The notes under the pieces: model-generated | What the model saw: the letters and a program-made list of their open reading frames with translations, nothing else | Told to the model about the DNA's origin: nothing | Database searches by the model: none | Part shown: positions 10,392 to 26,152 of the stretch, piece by piece | Layout of the letters: every line of letters starts with the position of its first letter | Position numbering within the stretch: the first letter of the stretch is position 1 | Origin: Epiperipatus broadwayi | Lineage: Eukaryota; Onychophora; Udeonychophora; Euonychophora; Peripatidae | Direction: 5' to 3' | Assembly (NCBI GenBank): GCA_028023455.1 | Contig: JAQFVV010012418.1 | Span: 7,433,244-7,497,243, forward strand | Length of the DNA: 64,000 bases | Program-made: the position numbers and the translations under genes

Positions 10392-11181
10392 ATATATATA
10401 TATCAATGCTCCTCTATTTATTTACATTATAATTTGCTATTGAAAAAAAAGTTTTAGCATGCATTTGCTTGTACATTGTTGTTATGAATTCCTTATTAAT
10501 CAATAGATACATTTTCACAAACAGAATTTTTTGAAGTACATAGTTTAAATCACAACGATAACATTATTTTGCAATGATTGCATCAGTGCTATAGATTTTT
10601 AAGCAAACTTTTGTTTAAAATGGCTCAAAGCACAAAATTAATAAAGATAACATTTGTATATAATAAAATAAAAATAATTTATTTAGCAATAAAAAAATAC
10701 TATGCTTAGTAATCATTGCCACATACATGTTCACTAAGAAATTTAAACCTTGGGTATGGCAAGTGGATATTGCCTATATAAAATTAAAATAGATTAATAT
10801 GTCATATTTTAAAAAAAGTCTTTAAAGCAGTTATAAAATAGCAGTTATGAGGAGATGTATCTCACTTTAACTATTTTTTTTTTAAAAAAGAAGTTTGAGA
10901 ATTGGATAAAAACTATTAAAAAAATAAAGAATACTTTTTTTTTGTAAGAATAATTAGGATCAGTCAGATAAAACTAAATTTATACATTTTGGAATTGATG
11001 ATTATTCTAATTTCATCTTTAACCATATTTTTATTTGATAAATTTGGAGAATAATGATTAACAAATAATGATTTTACAATAAATAAATATTTAAATATAT
11101 ATATTTTTAAAATAATAGTCGTAATGAATAATACAACTTTTTGAATCTATCTAATGTAACTTTAGTTTAATAAAACTAATA
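10392..11181. other. AT-rich DNA, nothing recognised
   Basis: It starts with a short TA run at the LTR border. No ORF, RNA gene or clear repeat was found. Confidence 0.5.
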
Positions 11182-11391
11182 CTTGATAATGAAAATATTC
11201 AAAGAAAAGGTAGTTTTTTTTAAATATTTAGCTTTATTACTGCCTAACATTCGTTCAATACATTTTTACTATATATCATATTCCTGGCAGGGATGGTATT
11301 GTAAAAACATATTGAAAGCATGCTAGGCAGTAATAAAACTAAATATTAAAAAAACTACATTTTCTGTGAATAATTTCATTTTATCAGATAT
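11182..11391. repeat. 210-bp imperfect inverted repeat (MITE-like or hairpin locus)
   Basis: Arm 11182-11270 pairs with 11300-11391. The core match is AGCTTTATTACTGCCTAACA (11230-11249) with CTAGGCAGTAATAAAACTAA (11323-11342), extended outward by ATTCAAAGAAAAGGTAG with CTACATTTTCTGTGAAT. The loop is about 30 bases. The size and structure fit a MITE or a long hairpin transcript; no clear target duplication was identified. Confidence 0.75.
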
Positions 11392-11889
11392 TATGTTAGC
11401 TCAGCAAAGAAGAAAATTAGTAACAATTGAGTTATAAAACGAACATTATTTTTAATGCATTTATCAATTTACTCTAATAATAGATCATATAAAACGTTTA
11501 CTTCAGATATATCAATATCAAAATAATTTTGCAATCCAATTAACATTAAAGTTATTCTTAACTTATAATCATAAAACATATAAAAATAATTCATGACTAA
11601 ATAAATGTATAAAAAAACAAAACATTTTCTTTAAAACTTTATTACGTAATTGGTGCGAATATCTATATTTTTGTTCAGTTTTAAGTTTCGACTATATATA
11701 CTAATAATTTTAAAAAAAAAAAACATAAAATAAAGTTTTATATAATTACGTGAATAAATCTATCATATTTAAAAAGAAAAATATTGATTGTAATTATGGA
11801 TTAATGAACTTTGTGAATAATGTATATTTCATGTGATCAAGTGCTGTATAATTTACTTCTGGTTGGTCTTTTTTTTTACTATTAATGTT

Positions 11890-12085
11890 TTAAATTAATA
11901 CACTATACAGGCTTACACACACCTGCACATATATAATGTAATATATAAGGGATTTGAACTCAGACTTTTTTATTTATCTTTTCAACATGTGTATGATCGG
12001 GTGGGTCAGCAATATGAGATGGCATGGAGAGTTGAGGGTCATGTGAAAGTCTGAGTTCGAATCTCTTATATATTATATTAATGTT
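11890..12085. repeat. SINE-like unit with opposed tRNA-type B boxes
   Basis: A minus-strand copy of the sequence around GAGTTCAAATCCC (11950-11962) faces a plus-strand copy, GAGTTCGAATCTC (12051-12063). The plus copy has GGGTCAGCAATATGAGATGG upstream, which could be an A box. The same B-box context recurs at 13045 and 13534. Confidence 0.6.
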
Positions 12086-12685
12086 TTAGAATATAATTTT
12101 CTAATAAAATTAAAACATCTAATAATATTGTCAAAATAAGACAATCCAAACTCAACATTAGAATTTCAATTGAGAGTTCAAATTTAATTTTCTCTAGTAT
12201 TCATTTGATCAGTTTTCTTACTATTAATGGAATTCTCAAAAAACATTTTCCATTACTATTAATAACAAGAATCAATAAATTTTCTGTCATTTACTTCTGC
12301 ATCTCATTTTCATATTTATAGATAATCATTGGAAATAGTAACTTGGATGATTATTTTTATTTTTAAAAATATGCCTTTACATCTACATTTTTTTTTACAT
12401 TTCTAAAAATTAGGATCTGCCTAATGCTAGTTTAGACAAATTCTCTGACTACTTTGCCTTTATTTAAATTTTGATTCTATTATTATTATAAGCTTTATCT
12501 TCATCACACCGTTTTTTTAGTTTCTTGAGAAATTTTCTATTTTATAAAAATAAACTGTCATTAATCTATCTAGAGTTTAAGATGTTTTTTTCTTAATTGC
12601 TAAAATCATTTGTCTTCATGTTCTTTGGTCATCTATTACATATTTAGTACACAAATTCAATAATTAATTTGTAAATTAATACACT

Positions 12686-13103
12686 GTACAGGCTTACACC
12701 TGCACATACAGATATATATGTAATATATAAGGGATTCGACAACCTTGGCACTAACGAGGGCTTTGAAAATTCCATCATCAGATTTTCAATGAAATGGAAG
12801 GCTGAAGAGTTGTGAGTTGGAGTAGTTTGAAGCCTGTCCATTAAAGTATAAAGATTTGCTATCTTAATATAAAGTTGAGCACTGATTGTATATATGTGTG
12901 GAGATGGTAATCTGGACCAACTGACAAGGGCTGGTTTAGTACAAAATACATATATTGGTGATTATTTATCTTTTCAACATTTGTGTGATTAGGTGGATCA
13001 GTAATATGAGATAGTTTGGAGAGTTGAAGGTTGTGTAAAAGTCTGAGTTCAAATCCCTTATATATTACATATATATCTGTATGTGCAGGTGTAAGCCTGT
13101 ACA
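12686..13103 (+). mobile_element. tRNA-related SINE-like copy a, flanked by 48-bp inverted repeat
   Basis: About 310 bp (12737-13057) is repeated directly at 13230-13546. It ends in a tRNA-like stretch: GGTGGATCAGTAATATGAGA, then GAGTTCAAATCCC at 13045-13057. The sequence just beyond (13055-13103) is an almost perfect inverted copy of 12686-12733, sharing CACCTGCACATACAGATATA. This suggests overlapping SINE-like insertions in opposite orientation. Confidence 0.65.
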
Positions 13104-13229
13104 ATGTATTAATTTACATATTGATACAAAATGAGTTGAAGGTCTGCCCATCCCTCGCATATGTATGTAAAATGGATTATTCTCCTGTACATGAGGGATC
13201 AGAATGACTAACGTCAACATGGATAGGAT

Positions 13230-13546
13230 GACAAACTTGACACTAATGAGGGTTTGAACATTCAATCATCAAATTTTCAATGAAATGGAAGGCTGAAGAG
13301 TTGTGAGTTGGAGTAGTTTGAAGCCTGTCCATTAAAGTATAAAGATTTGCTATCTTAATATAAAACTGAGCACTGATTGTATATATGTGTGGAGATGGTA
13401 ATCTGACCAACTGCTGAGTGCTGGTTTAGCACGAAATACGGATATTGGTGATTATTTATCTTTTTAACATGTGTGTGATCAGGTGGGGCAGCAGTATGAA
13501 ATGGTTTGGAGAGTTTAGGGTTGTGTGAAAGTCTGAGTTTGAATAA
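13230..13546 (+). mobile_element. tRNA-related SINE-like copy b
   Basis: Direct repeat of 12737-13057, including CTGAAGAGTTGTGAGTTGGA and AGCACTGATTGTATATATGT, with scattered substitutions. Its B box is worn (GAGTTTGAATAAT) and it stops just after, lacking the downstream tail of copy a. Confidence 0.7.
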
Positions 13547-15428
13547 TTAATATGATAACTTGGAATAATGCCTAACTTTTTGGTCAATCAGTCTATTTTA
13601 TTAGAATCTATTTTAACTAAACATTTTAGCTTTTTATAAAGATATACATCTCATATTGAGATAAGAACAATGAAACATTACCTACATTTTTTTGTCTAAG
13701 AACATTACATAATATATCATAGTCAAATAAAATATTTGTCTTCTTTTAATCAATAAATCATATATGAATTTTTTCTGATACTCCTCAGACTTCTTACTTG
13801 TTTAACATAATCACAAATGTTTTCTCCAACACATGCTAAATTATTATCAGCAAAATCTTATTTAAATATGCTGTAAAAGTTATAGCAATAATGATATAGA
13901 CATTTAATAAGATAACTTTCTTTGATATATAAATATATTTTAAATATTTTTCTAGACTAATTGGCATACTTTGTTCTATATTTTTATTACATTTTTAATT
14001 ATCTGAAAAATTTAGGATAAAAAACTAATTCCACAGACTTGTCTTTTGCAAATGATTGAAAGATAATCTAATCTTATTTTTCATTACTGAAGATTATTAT
14101 ATATAGGATACCTAAACAATAGGCTCTAGATTAATAATATTGTGATAGATTTTCTGAATATTTTTTTCATTCTGTATCATTTTTGCTACTGTGACTATAA
14201 TTTTTCCATTGGAATTATTATCAAATCTATCTGTAAGAGGATCTCTCTTGATTTCACAATTTTTCTAAAAACAGCTTTTGACTTTACTAAATTTATTTTA
14301 TTTTCAAAGTCTTTGTAAAATTTCTAGATCATTGGTGCCTGATTTTTCTGGACTATCTTTGGAATTTCTTATCCTTCTTTAAAATCTTTTTCTTTTGTTT
14401 AAACTTTGTTTTTTTTTTCTTTTGCAATTATTATCATTTTTTTTTTTTATCATCCAGTTTAATTTTATTAGTTTTCTCAAATTTTTTTTAATAAACTCTT
14501 TTTCTTTCTCACATACACAGTTTATTTAATTCATTAATTAGATTCAAAATCTAAAATTTATTTCTGATATCATTTTCCAAAGCATTTGCTAATGCTTTAG
14601 ATTATATTGAAAATGTTGACTAAACTTGTATGTTTTTCATCTTTACTTGGATTCATGTTAAGTTTCAGCATTTAGTGGCTATGAATAATTGCTATTAAAA
14701 TTGGATTGTTTTTTTATTACCAAGTTTTAAAAAGGTTATAAACAGGATTTTTGTGATCATTCAATAGGGTTTATATATATTTGGATTTCATGTGTTTGTA
14801 CATGTAATGGTAACAAAATACATACTTAATTTTGATAACCTGCATAAAAAACTTCACTGAAATTGATTCAAACTTGGCTAACAAAAATGTAGTATTTGCT
14901 TGTGCATATCAATTATTTTTTTAATAAGTGGCTCTATTTTTTGATGAGTAATATAACTAAGATCTAAAAGTTTTCTAAAATGAATATATAAATTGATTGT
15001 TAAGAGAGACAAATGCTATCAAAGGGTGACTATTTGTAGATTCATTTTAATAACATTTTGTCAGCATAGTATCAAAGGCTAAAGAATTAAAAGCAGAGTT
15101 GTTTGCTGAAATAAAATAGATAGGAATTAATAAATCCAAAATATGATTGAATCATTCTACAATTTGTCACTCACTATAAACACTGAATGTACAAACAAAA
15201 TATTTTAATAATGTTATTTTTAAATTCCATGATAGGAAATAAACTTCAGCATCAGAGAGAAGGATAAAATAATATAAGAAGAGTTAAAAGAAAGTTGAAG
15301 AAAAAATATTAAAGAAACAAACAACAATAACAAAAAGCAAATTTTAACATATTTCAATAGATAATGAAAACATAAAAGAAAAAGAATACTTAGTATAGAA
15401 TTACACCTTATGTGAATTAAGTTCAAAT
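13547..15428. other. AT-rich DNA, nothing recognised
   Basis: Only short chance frames and homopolymer runs are seen. No gene or repeat is supported. Confidence 0.5.
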
Positions 15429-15446
15429 ATATATATATATATATAT

Positions 15447-16832
15447 TATAACAGGTATCTACATGCTAATATAAACTGCGCGCGAGTTGATCAAGCTATG
15501 TCGAAAAGAAGAAAGTTGTATTTCTATTTCTAAAAACATAACTATATTTCCTGATCAAACTCGGCCTATTAATTGTTGAGAATTATGCTATTGACGATAA
15601 TCACTTTTTAATTTATTTGAAAGGCGCCAGAGTTCTACAAGAACCCACTGAACCGTCACATAGCATCTCACAAATTAAAAAGAAAAGATATTTTTTTTAA
15701 ATTTATCGGTCTTAGATTTTAAGAATCGGTAATTCTACCGTAAACTAGAATTATCTTTCAATATTATTTTTCCTGTAACCTACAACATATTGGCAAAGGT
15801 AATTTACATTTTAAATCTTATTAAACTAATAATAAATTTATTAATAAAAAATAATAACTATTATTAATAACACACAAATGAAAATTGGTATTAGAAATAT
15901 TTTTATTCTAATAGATTAAAAAAATGTTTGAAATAAATTATTTATCAAATAAATTGGAGAGAATACACTTAATTCTGACATGAAACATTAATAATAATAA
16001 TAAAATAACTGCTGAATAATTAATTACAAAGTTCTTGGTTAAATAAGAGTCTCTTGAACAATTAAATTAAAGTCTCTATTGGGATCCTATTATAAGCTTA
16101 TTTTTTATGAGTAGTTTTTAAAATGGTTAACTTTGTCACAATCAGGATAATGAATCATACCTTACCGGTAAGTTTTAGTGAATTCACGGTGGTTGTAGAT
16201 AACTATGCATAGTTTTTCGAGGTTAAATTGACTCACGGCCTTTGATTATTAGTTGATCTTGGTGCTGGTTCCATAGGCTAGTTGCGTAAGTTTCTCTGGT
16301 GTCCATCGGTAACGATGACAGCTAAAGCTCCAGTCTACTCTCGTATGAATAACTTTTTCATCGTAGAATGGTCTGGATTTTTTAATCCAAAACCAACCCA
16401 AAAGAATATCAGCTAAACCAAGACGTTCCTCCAACTGAATCCCTCCTTTTTATACTAGAGGTCCAGTTTTCGGACTTCTGCACATGCTAATATCATGGCA
16501 TTTTGTGTTTATAATCTTATACAGTCTTTATCATTTTTCAATTACTAAGTTCTCATTTTTTTATCAAGTTTTTCGGCCATGTTTAATTAGCTAAAATATT
16601 TTTCTTTTAGCTTATCTTTTTACTTGCTTTTGGAATTCTTTTGTTCTCTCCAATTCTACTTTTATTTCCAATTACATAAAAAAAAATACGAAAGAAAATT
16701 TTAACTTTCATTGTACATTATTTTTTTTTAAAAAAAATTATAGTAAAAAAAAAAAATCTAAATTTACTTTTTTTTTTTTTAGCTTTTACCAAATGCCAAT
16801 ATATTTGCAATGTATATAAATAAACATTACGA
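15447..16832 (-). repeat. Candidate diverged solo LTR (minus strand)
   Basis: This block is bounded on both sides by TA runs (15429-15446 and 16832-16845) and starts TATAAC like the LTRs at 16846 and 19547. On the minus strand it has a TATA-like TATAAAAAGGAGGG near 16455-16442, placed as in those LTRs, where CCCTTTTTATATTATCC occurs. Overall similarity is weak by eye, so the call rests on boundaries and promoter layout. Confidence 0.4.
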
Positions 16833-16845
16833 TATATATATATAT

Positions 16846-18967
16846 TATAACGATCGAAATGAAAGTGAAGATCGAATCTAACCACAAAAACAATATCTGC
16901 AACTACCAGGGCGCCATCTAGGCATTTAAACCTAGAAAAATTTATAAAGTAGGCAGATACGTGCTGTTAAGATTCCACTTTATCTAAATATTCAGATCGT
17001 TAGCCCAAGTCACTAGCTCAGTGGAGTAGCAGAGATAATAAAATATAAATTTATATCTTAAATATAAAAGAATAAAAGCCACTGCCAGAAATTAACACAT
17101 AAAAATATTTATTTACGCACATATAAAATAATATTTAAATTTTGAGGAATAAATTTAACGTTTATAATTTTATATTGATCTTTAATTCTAAATTTAAGTA
17201 GATTGCAAATAATGAGTTTACTATTTATTTAGAGGGTCGAGTATGAATGGACTACATAGGTCTGCATTTGAAAGGAAAATTTTCTTCCCTGATTTAACCC
17301 TAGGCAACAAATTTCGCAATCAACTGGCGCCAATCCATCTATACATTCATGTATTCAAGGTAGCATGATACGACAACACAAAATACTATATTGTCAGGAA
17401 TGTACATCTGAACAATAAGTAGAAAATAGAGAAGACATTGACTCTCCACCAATGGGAATGTGACATCTGTTGGCAAGTAGATCAATAAACAAAAAACTCC
17501 ATAGGAATGGACTGCGGTCTTCTGCCGACTTACTAACCCATCCATAGGCAAACAGAGGGTGTGTGGCATATATCTATAATCCTGCCCATAGCGGACCTCA
17601 TACTACATCTACTAATTACACAAATATATCCAATCCATTGAACCAATTCAACTACGAAATGAATAACCTAAGATTACCCTCCCTTAATACAACTTTACAA
17701 AACTATATAGCCATTCACGCCCGACTTAATTTTAACATTTAAATACGTTCGCACAGATTTGTTTAAAAATGTTGGATATAGATCGATTACATAGATTCCA
17801 CGGTCGAAAACATTTCAAAATAAACATAAACGATCAAAATACAAAATTATTGATACCGACAATCGCAGAGGGAAACTTATAAGTAACCCATTCACCATAA
17901 GATACTTGCGTTGTCACCAATAACCTAAAAGACATCCGAATAAATACATTTTAGATACTCACCGTAAGGTATCATTATTTATCGAATGTCTATATATTTT
18001 GATCAAATATGAAAACCAAAATATAATTAACCGCAAACGAATACATGCAAGCGTCTATAAACAACTTAAATTTCATACATTTAAATAATCTTTACAATAA
18101 GGAGAAAAAAAAATGGAAATGATGTTTATCAATCGGAAAACATATAAAATTAAACATTATTAATTTGATTTAAAAACTTACAAAAGTCAGATAAGAGTCC
18201 GTTTTTTAACATTTAAGTTGGCTTGTTTATGAATTTATAAAACTTGACGAAAGTTCGTAATTGATTTTAATAATTGTTAATTTCATATAGCTTATGGTAT
18301 AAGAGTCCAGGCCTCTGCTTTCAATTTCCGCGATGCCTCCGTTGGAAGGTAATGTTCTGGAGATGGCAATAGCTGGTTCAAGGTATCACAGTCTTTTCAT
18401 TTTTTTTTATTTTTATAGAGAGTGTGGTATGTACGTCATACCACATCTCTCAAACACCCAACACTGGAACTGTCCGCAAAAACTGTATTTCCCTTTTTAT
18501 ATTATCCACAAGGATCCAATGAACAAAACGTCACCAATCCATCACTTTTGTTAGGGTCCGAGCCAAGGCTTAGTGCTTCCATTGGTCAAGCTAAAATCTC
18601 TTTCTTCTCTTATCTAACTTTTCATCTGACTTTTTAATTAAACAGCTTTTAGATAATTAATAAACAATCATTTCCATTTATAGATTACAGGAATTAATTA
18701 ATACCTGTTTTTATTTTAACTTACGTTATTTTTTTATTAAAATATTTTTATTATTTCAATCTTGTATTTTTTTTATTAAAAAAAATACGTTCAAATACTT
18801 TTTTTTTTGTTTATGAAAAAAATATTTTTAAAGTTTAGCATCTGTGCGAATGTATATACGTATAACAAACATTTTAAATTTTAGCGTTTAGTTTTTTTTA
18901 CTTTTATTTGCGAACTTTTAAGTTTTTATTTTAAATTAATGTAACGACATATTTATATATCGTTACA
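16846..18967 (-). repeat. 3' LTR of minus-strand element 3 (2122 bp)
   Basis: It matches 19547-21676 along its whole length, with roughly a few dozen differences by eye. Read on the minus strand it starts TGTAACGATAT and ends CGATCGTTATA. A TATA-like box (minus strand, complement of 18494-18501) is followed about 50 bases downstream by a strong stem-loop (18418-18450). TA runs border it on the left. All small ORFs in it are shared with the other LTR and look fortuitous. Confidence 0.85.
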
Positions 18968-19546
18968 TATCAGTAAACTTCCTCAAAAAACAAAAAACAT
19001 TAAAAAAAAAAAAAAGAATTTACTTAGTGTTAGTAATTACGTTACACAAATTGATTATATATGAAAATTTCAAAAGGACAAAACTTTTTTTTTACAAGAC
19101 AAAACTAATTACACACAAATATAATGATTAAAAAAAATGTTGACTGTTGATTCCTTATTACAGCTAAATTTCTGCCCCCTCCCTTCCAAGTTTCTTTTCT
19201 TCAACTTTTAAGTATTATTTAGGCAAGTTAAACGATTAGATTTTAAACAAGACTGATTTATATTTATTAATTACGTTTTATTTATTACTTTTTATTCCTC
19301 GTATTTCTCTCTACATATGCGTAATTTTTCTTACTGGCAGTACCTTTAAGACCAAAAATTCAAACTGTAACTCCACATCAATACAGCAAATATATTTATA
19401 CTAATTTCAGGAAAAATATTACGAGCATGATTCACTTTTAAAATTTTCAGGGCACTCGTGATTTATTAAAGATAGGAAATTTCATCATCATCAATTCCCT
19501 TTCTCAGGGTCAATCTCACAGGTAAGGCCACACTTGGGACGCCAAT
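18968..19546 (-). mobile_element. Internal region (579 bp) of non-autonomous LTR element 3
   Basis: This is all that lies between the two 2.1-kb LTRs. It has no ORF. On the minus strand it begins with a primer site resembling tRNA-Lys (TTGGCGTCCCAAGTGTGGCC, 19545-19526) and ends near a purine-biased stretch before the 3' LTR. An element with a primer site but no gag or pol must have moved with proteins supplied by another element, as TRIM- or LARD-type elements do. Confidence 0.8.
19526..19545 (-). promoter_or_regulatory. Primer-binding site of element 3
   Basis: The minus-strand TTGGCGTCCCAAGTGTGGCC directly follows the 5' LTR end. It resembles the tRNA-Lys-complementary TGGCGCCCAACGTGGGGC, with small changes, and sets the orientation of the element. 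Confidence 0.7.
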
Positions 19547-22888
<3,342 letters not shown>

Positions 22889-22898
22889 TTTGCTCCTG

Positions 22899-22934
<36 letters not shown>

Positions 22935-22955
22935 CAGGAGCAACCATATATATCC

Positions 22956-22990
<35 letters not shown>
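22889..22990. repeat. TA-cored hairpin and adjoining TA tract
   Basis: TTGCTCCTGTAAT and ATTACAGGAGCAA are perfect inverted arms around about 30 bases of TA. After a short gap a second TA tract (about 22960-22990) borders the LTR that follows. Confidence 0.9.
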
Positions 22991-22993
<3 letters not shown>

Positions 22994-24889
22994 AATGGAA
23001 ACTATATGGTGGCTTACAATTGGACAAGCCAAATATAATGGAACGTCTATTAGGTATTCCATTATATTTAAAGAATGAAGAAAAACAAAATTATTCCAGT
23101 TATATTTAAATAAATTGTTTAAATGCCCTTCCAGCTAGCTATACATAAAACAAATCTAAAATCATGTAAAGCAATAAGACCTATCTTTATAATTTATTTT
23201 TAAGGTTGATGTGACTAACCATTCAAATATATATATTAGAAACAATAGGACTTTTACTAAATTCAAATATACACATCTAACTATGTAAATTTATGTACCT
23301 CTAAATATATAAATGAATAATAATATGTGTAAATGACCTACAAACCAAATAATAAATGAAATATGAAATTATCTTTTATTATTTATAAATTCAATTAATT
23401 TCATAATAACTTTGGCATTAAAAGAAAATAAGAATAATATAGTATCGCTCTTTTAAATAATTACAAAGGCATTATTTATAAAAACAAATAGTACATCCTT
23501 TATTTTATGTTATAGTTCAACTTTAAATAATATTGATGTTTTAAATATAAATATAAAGAATAACTATATGTATATACTTGTAATAAGTATATATAGATTA
23601 AATATATATAAAGACATATTTTTGCCTAACCATTATAATATAAATATAACAATTCATATATAACTTCAACCTATAAATTACATTTTAAGATTTTTAAATT
23701 ATTTAAGATAATTATCTGAACATCTATTATACGTCTAATATTATTATAAAACAAGATGCTTAAATTGACCACTTATAAAACGTTGTATTTTATAATGAAA
23801 AATAAAAGTAAATAAAAAAAAATATATCAATCTCAAAAATATATTTATATATTATTCATACATATATAAAATTATTAAATACCTTTTAAAGTTCATTTAG
23901 ATAATTTTCCTTTTAAAAGTTAATTTATTCCATGAGTTCTTTTATCCGTTTACTATTATTATTAGAATGCATTCTATCGAAAGGCGAAAAAATTATTATA
24001 TTAAAGAAAATTGTTAATCCTTAGATATATGCATATTTTATCCGTTTTAAAATTTCCTTTTTTTTAAAAAATAAATAAACCAATTAAAATGTTAAATCCA
24101 GCATGTCAATTCCAATTACTTCCAGATTATGATTAAATTGATGATTATACATTTAAGATAGCTATATCAAGTTTTAACTCCAGACGCGACGAAATTTATA
24201 CATTGAATTTTTTTTATTTAGTTGTTCCATTGAAAATTGCCTTGAAATAAATGAAAGTGATGATGCAGCCTCCTGGCTGCGATTCTTGATTAACCTGCCA
24301 TAATTTATGTATTTACCATAAGATATATATATTATTTCAGTATTTTGAAGAATAGTAAATTTTATAGAAATAAAGTACAATAAAATCTTTATTTTTCAGT
24401 TGTTTGTTCTATATCTATTCCAATAATAATATATAATAATAATGGCTTCCTTATTGTTGTTGCTGTTGTTCCATGCGCCAGCAGATGCTATTTTAAAACT
24501 CATGTTATATATGTTCTCTTTTTAAAACAATTAACATTAAAATAAAAATAAAATATCAAGTATATATATAAAAAATATCAAATTGAAAATTTGACATTTT
24601 TTAAAAATATACATAAATAATTATTTATTGCATTTAATAATCATTATAAATAAAATAATTTTTTTAATCAACAATTTATATGTCCTTATTTATTTTAATA
24701 ATTAAATGTTCATATTGATGTACTATCAATATATATAAATAAAATAATAACTTCAAATAATAACTATATTTAATAAACATAAAAGAAAAATTTAAATATT
24801 TCATATGTAAACTTCAACTTAAAGATTTTTTTTTTTTTAAACAAATAACAAATTTTTAAAATATAAATATCGACTTATTGATATTTACA
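22991..24889 (-). repeat. 3' LTR of minus-strand element 4 (1899 bp)
   Basis: Nearly identical to 30027-31924, with on the order of ten differences by eye over 1.9 kb. On the minus strand it runs from TGTAAATATCAATAAG to CCATTACA. Both outer borders of the element are TA tracts. The high identity indicates recent insertion. Short ORFs inside it are shared by both copies and have no recognisable product. Confidence 0.92.
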
Positions 24890-24943
24890 ATACCCTCTAA
24901 TCCACCGAAAAAAAAAAAAATGTCTTTGCAGATAATTAATGAA

Positions 24944-26152
24944 TTATGAAATATCGAAAAACTTCTCAAATTTGAGTTTAATTTTGGCTTTGCCAATTTC
25001 TTTTTCTTTATCAATAATCTTTCTACCAATATTTAAATTGAATATTTTTTTATTTCTCTCAAATTTTAATAAGATATATCTTACGAACTTTGTCCTACTA
25101 GCATATTTGTAAAATAGGTCTTTTCTATTGCAGTAATGGTACAAATTATCACTCAAATATTCATGTTCTAATATATATAAAAATATGCTTTCTTTGTACC
25201 ACACAAAATTACCATGATACTGTTCTTGATATTGACTTTGATAAACACATTCTGTTCTTTCTAGTAATTTTTGAGAGTTAATTTTAATCTTTTCTGGTGA
25301 ACTTAATTCTTCATTTTTAAAATTTTTTTCATTTACTAAATCTATCAATGGTTTATCTTTTTCTTTATCATCTATTTCTTGTATACGATTAGAAGTAACA
25401 TCATTTACTACATTAATACGTATATTTATATCTTGTAATTTATTAATATCAATCAACTGTTCCTCTTGCTGCAATCCCACAGCAATTTTAACTTCAGCAG
25501 AGATAGTCGTATATAGGTTTTTAAACGAAGATTCATTATCAATTTTCAATGCTTGGAACTTATCCCATAATACTTTATTATCATTAATAATCTTTTCCTC
25601 AAATTCCCCATGTTCTTTCTTAGACTCTTCTAATCTGGCCATAATTCCTTGATTTTCTTCCTTCATTTCATTATTTCTTTCTTCAATTTTTGCTTTTAAA
25701 GAATTAGCTTCAACCATTGTTTCTTCTCTATATTTTTCTATCTTTTCATCAAATTTTACTTCTACTCTTCTAACACTATTATCTACCAAAGCTTTTAATT
25801 CATTAGAATTGATTTTCATTTCTGCTCTAAGATCTTCTTTTAATTCATTAGAGTTTATTTTCATTTCAGCTCTAAGATCTTTTAATTCATTAGAGTTAGT
25901 TTTTAAACCAATTTCTAGTTTCTGGGAAAGTTCATCAGAATTTGTTTTTAAGTTAGATTCTAGTTTCTTAGAAAGTTCATCAGAATTTGTTTTTAATCTA
26001 GATTCTAGTTTCTGGGAAAGTTCATCAGAATTTGTTTTTAAGTTGGTTTTCATCTCAGCTCTAAGATCTTCTTTTAATTCTGCTCTAAAATTTTCCATAA
26101 ATTCTCTTAAATCAAAATCACCACTAACTGACATTTCACTACTGTTGTCCAT
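24944..26152 (-). CDS. Coiled-coil repeat protein, probable Gag N-terminus (402 aa)
   Basis: An intact 402-codon frame starts at ATG 26152. Residues about 12-125 are built from repeats of LKTNSDELSQKLES and DLRAEMKINSNELKE type, charged amphipathic helices that should form a long coiled coil. Residues about 130-220 remain Glu/Lys-rich and helical. The last third (from about 290: LERTECVYQSQYQEQY..., YHYCNRKDLFYKYASRTKF) is Tyr/Lys-rich and not recognised. There is no capsid core, CCHC knuckle, protease or RT. The ATG is about 150 bases after a primer-site-like sequence (26318-26301), the usual place for gag, and the style matches the broken Gag starts at 2197 and 56871. I infer a structural Gag-like protein; its true function is unknown. 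Confidence 0.6.
   Translation of the reverse strand: MDNSSEMSVSGDFDLREFMENFRAELKEDLRAEMKTNLKTNSDELSQKLESRLKTNSDELSKKLESNLKTNSDELSQKLEIGLKTNSNELKDLRAEMKINSNELKEDLRAEMKINSNELKALVDNSVRRVEVKFDEKIEKYREETMVEANSLKAKIEERNNEMKEENQGIMARLEESKKEHGEFEEKIINDNKVLWDKFQALKIDNESSFKNLYTTISAEVKIAVGLQQEEQLIDINKLQDINIRINVVNDVTSNRIQEIDDKEKDKPLIDLVNEKNFKNEELSSPEKIKINSQKLLERTECVYQSQYQEQYHGNFVWYKESIFLYILEHEYLSDNLYHYCNRKDLFYKYASRTKFVRYILLKFERNKKIFNLNIGRKIIDKEKEIGKAKIKLKFEKFFDIS

Noticed and set aside
17339-17569. Protein-coding gene shared with 20251-19928 (similar peptides on the minus strand)
   Set aside because: The similarity arises because both lie in the two LTRs of one element. The frames differ in length and carry no domain; they are LTR shadows.
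24174-24380. Small conserved ORF repeated at 31204-31416
   Set aside because: Both lie at the same place in two nearly identical LTRs, so conservation only reflects recent duplication. The C-terminus is changed by a one-base indel.
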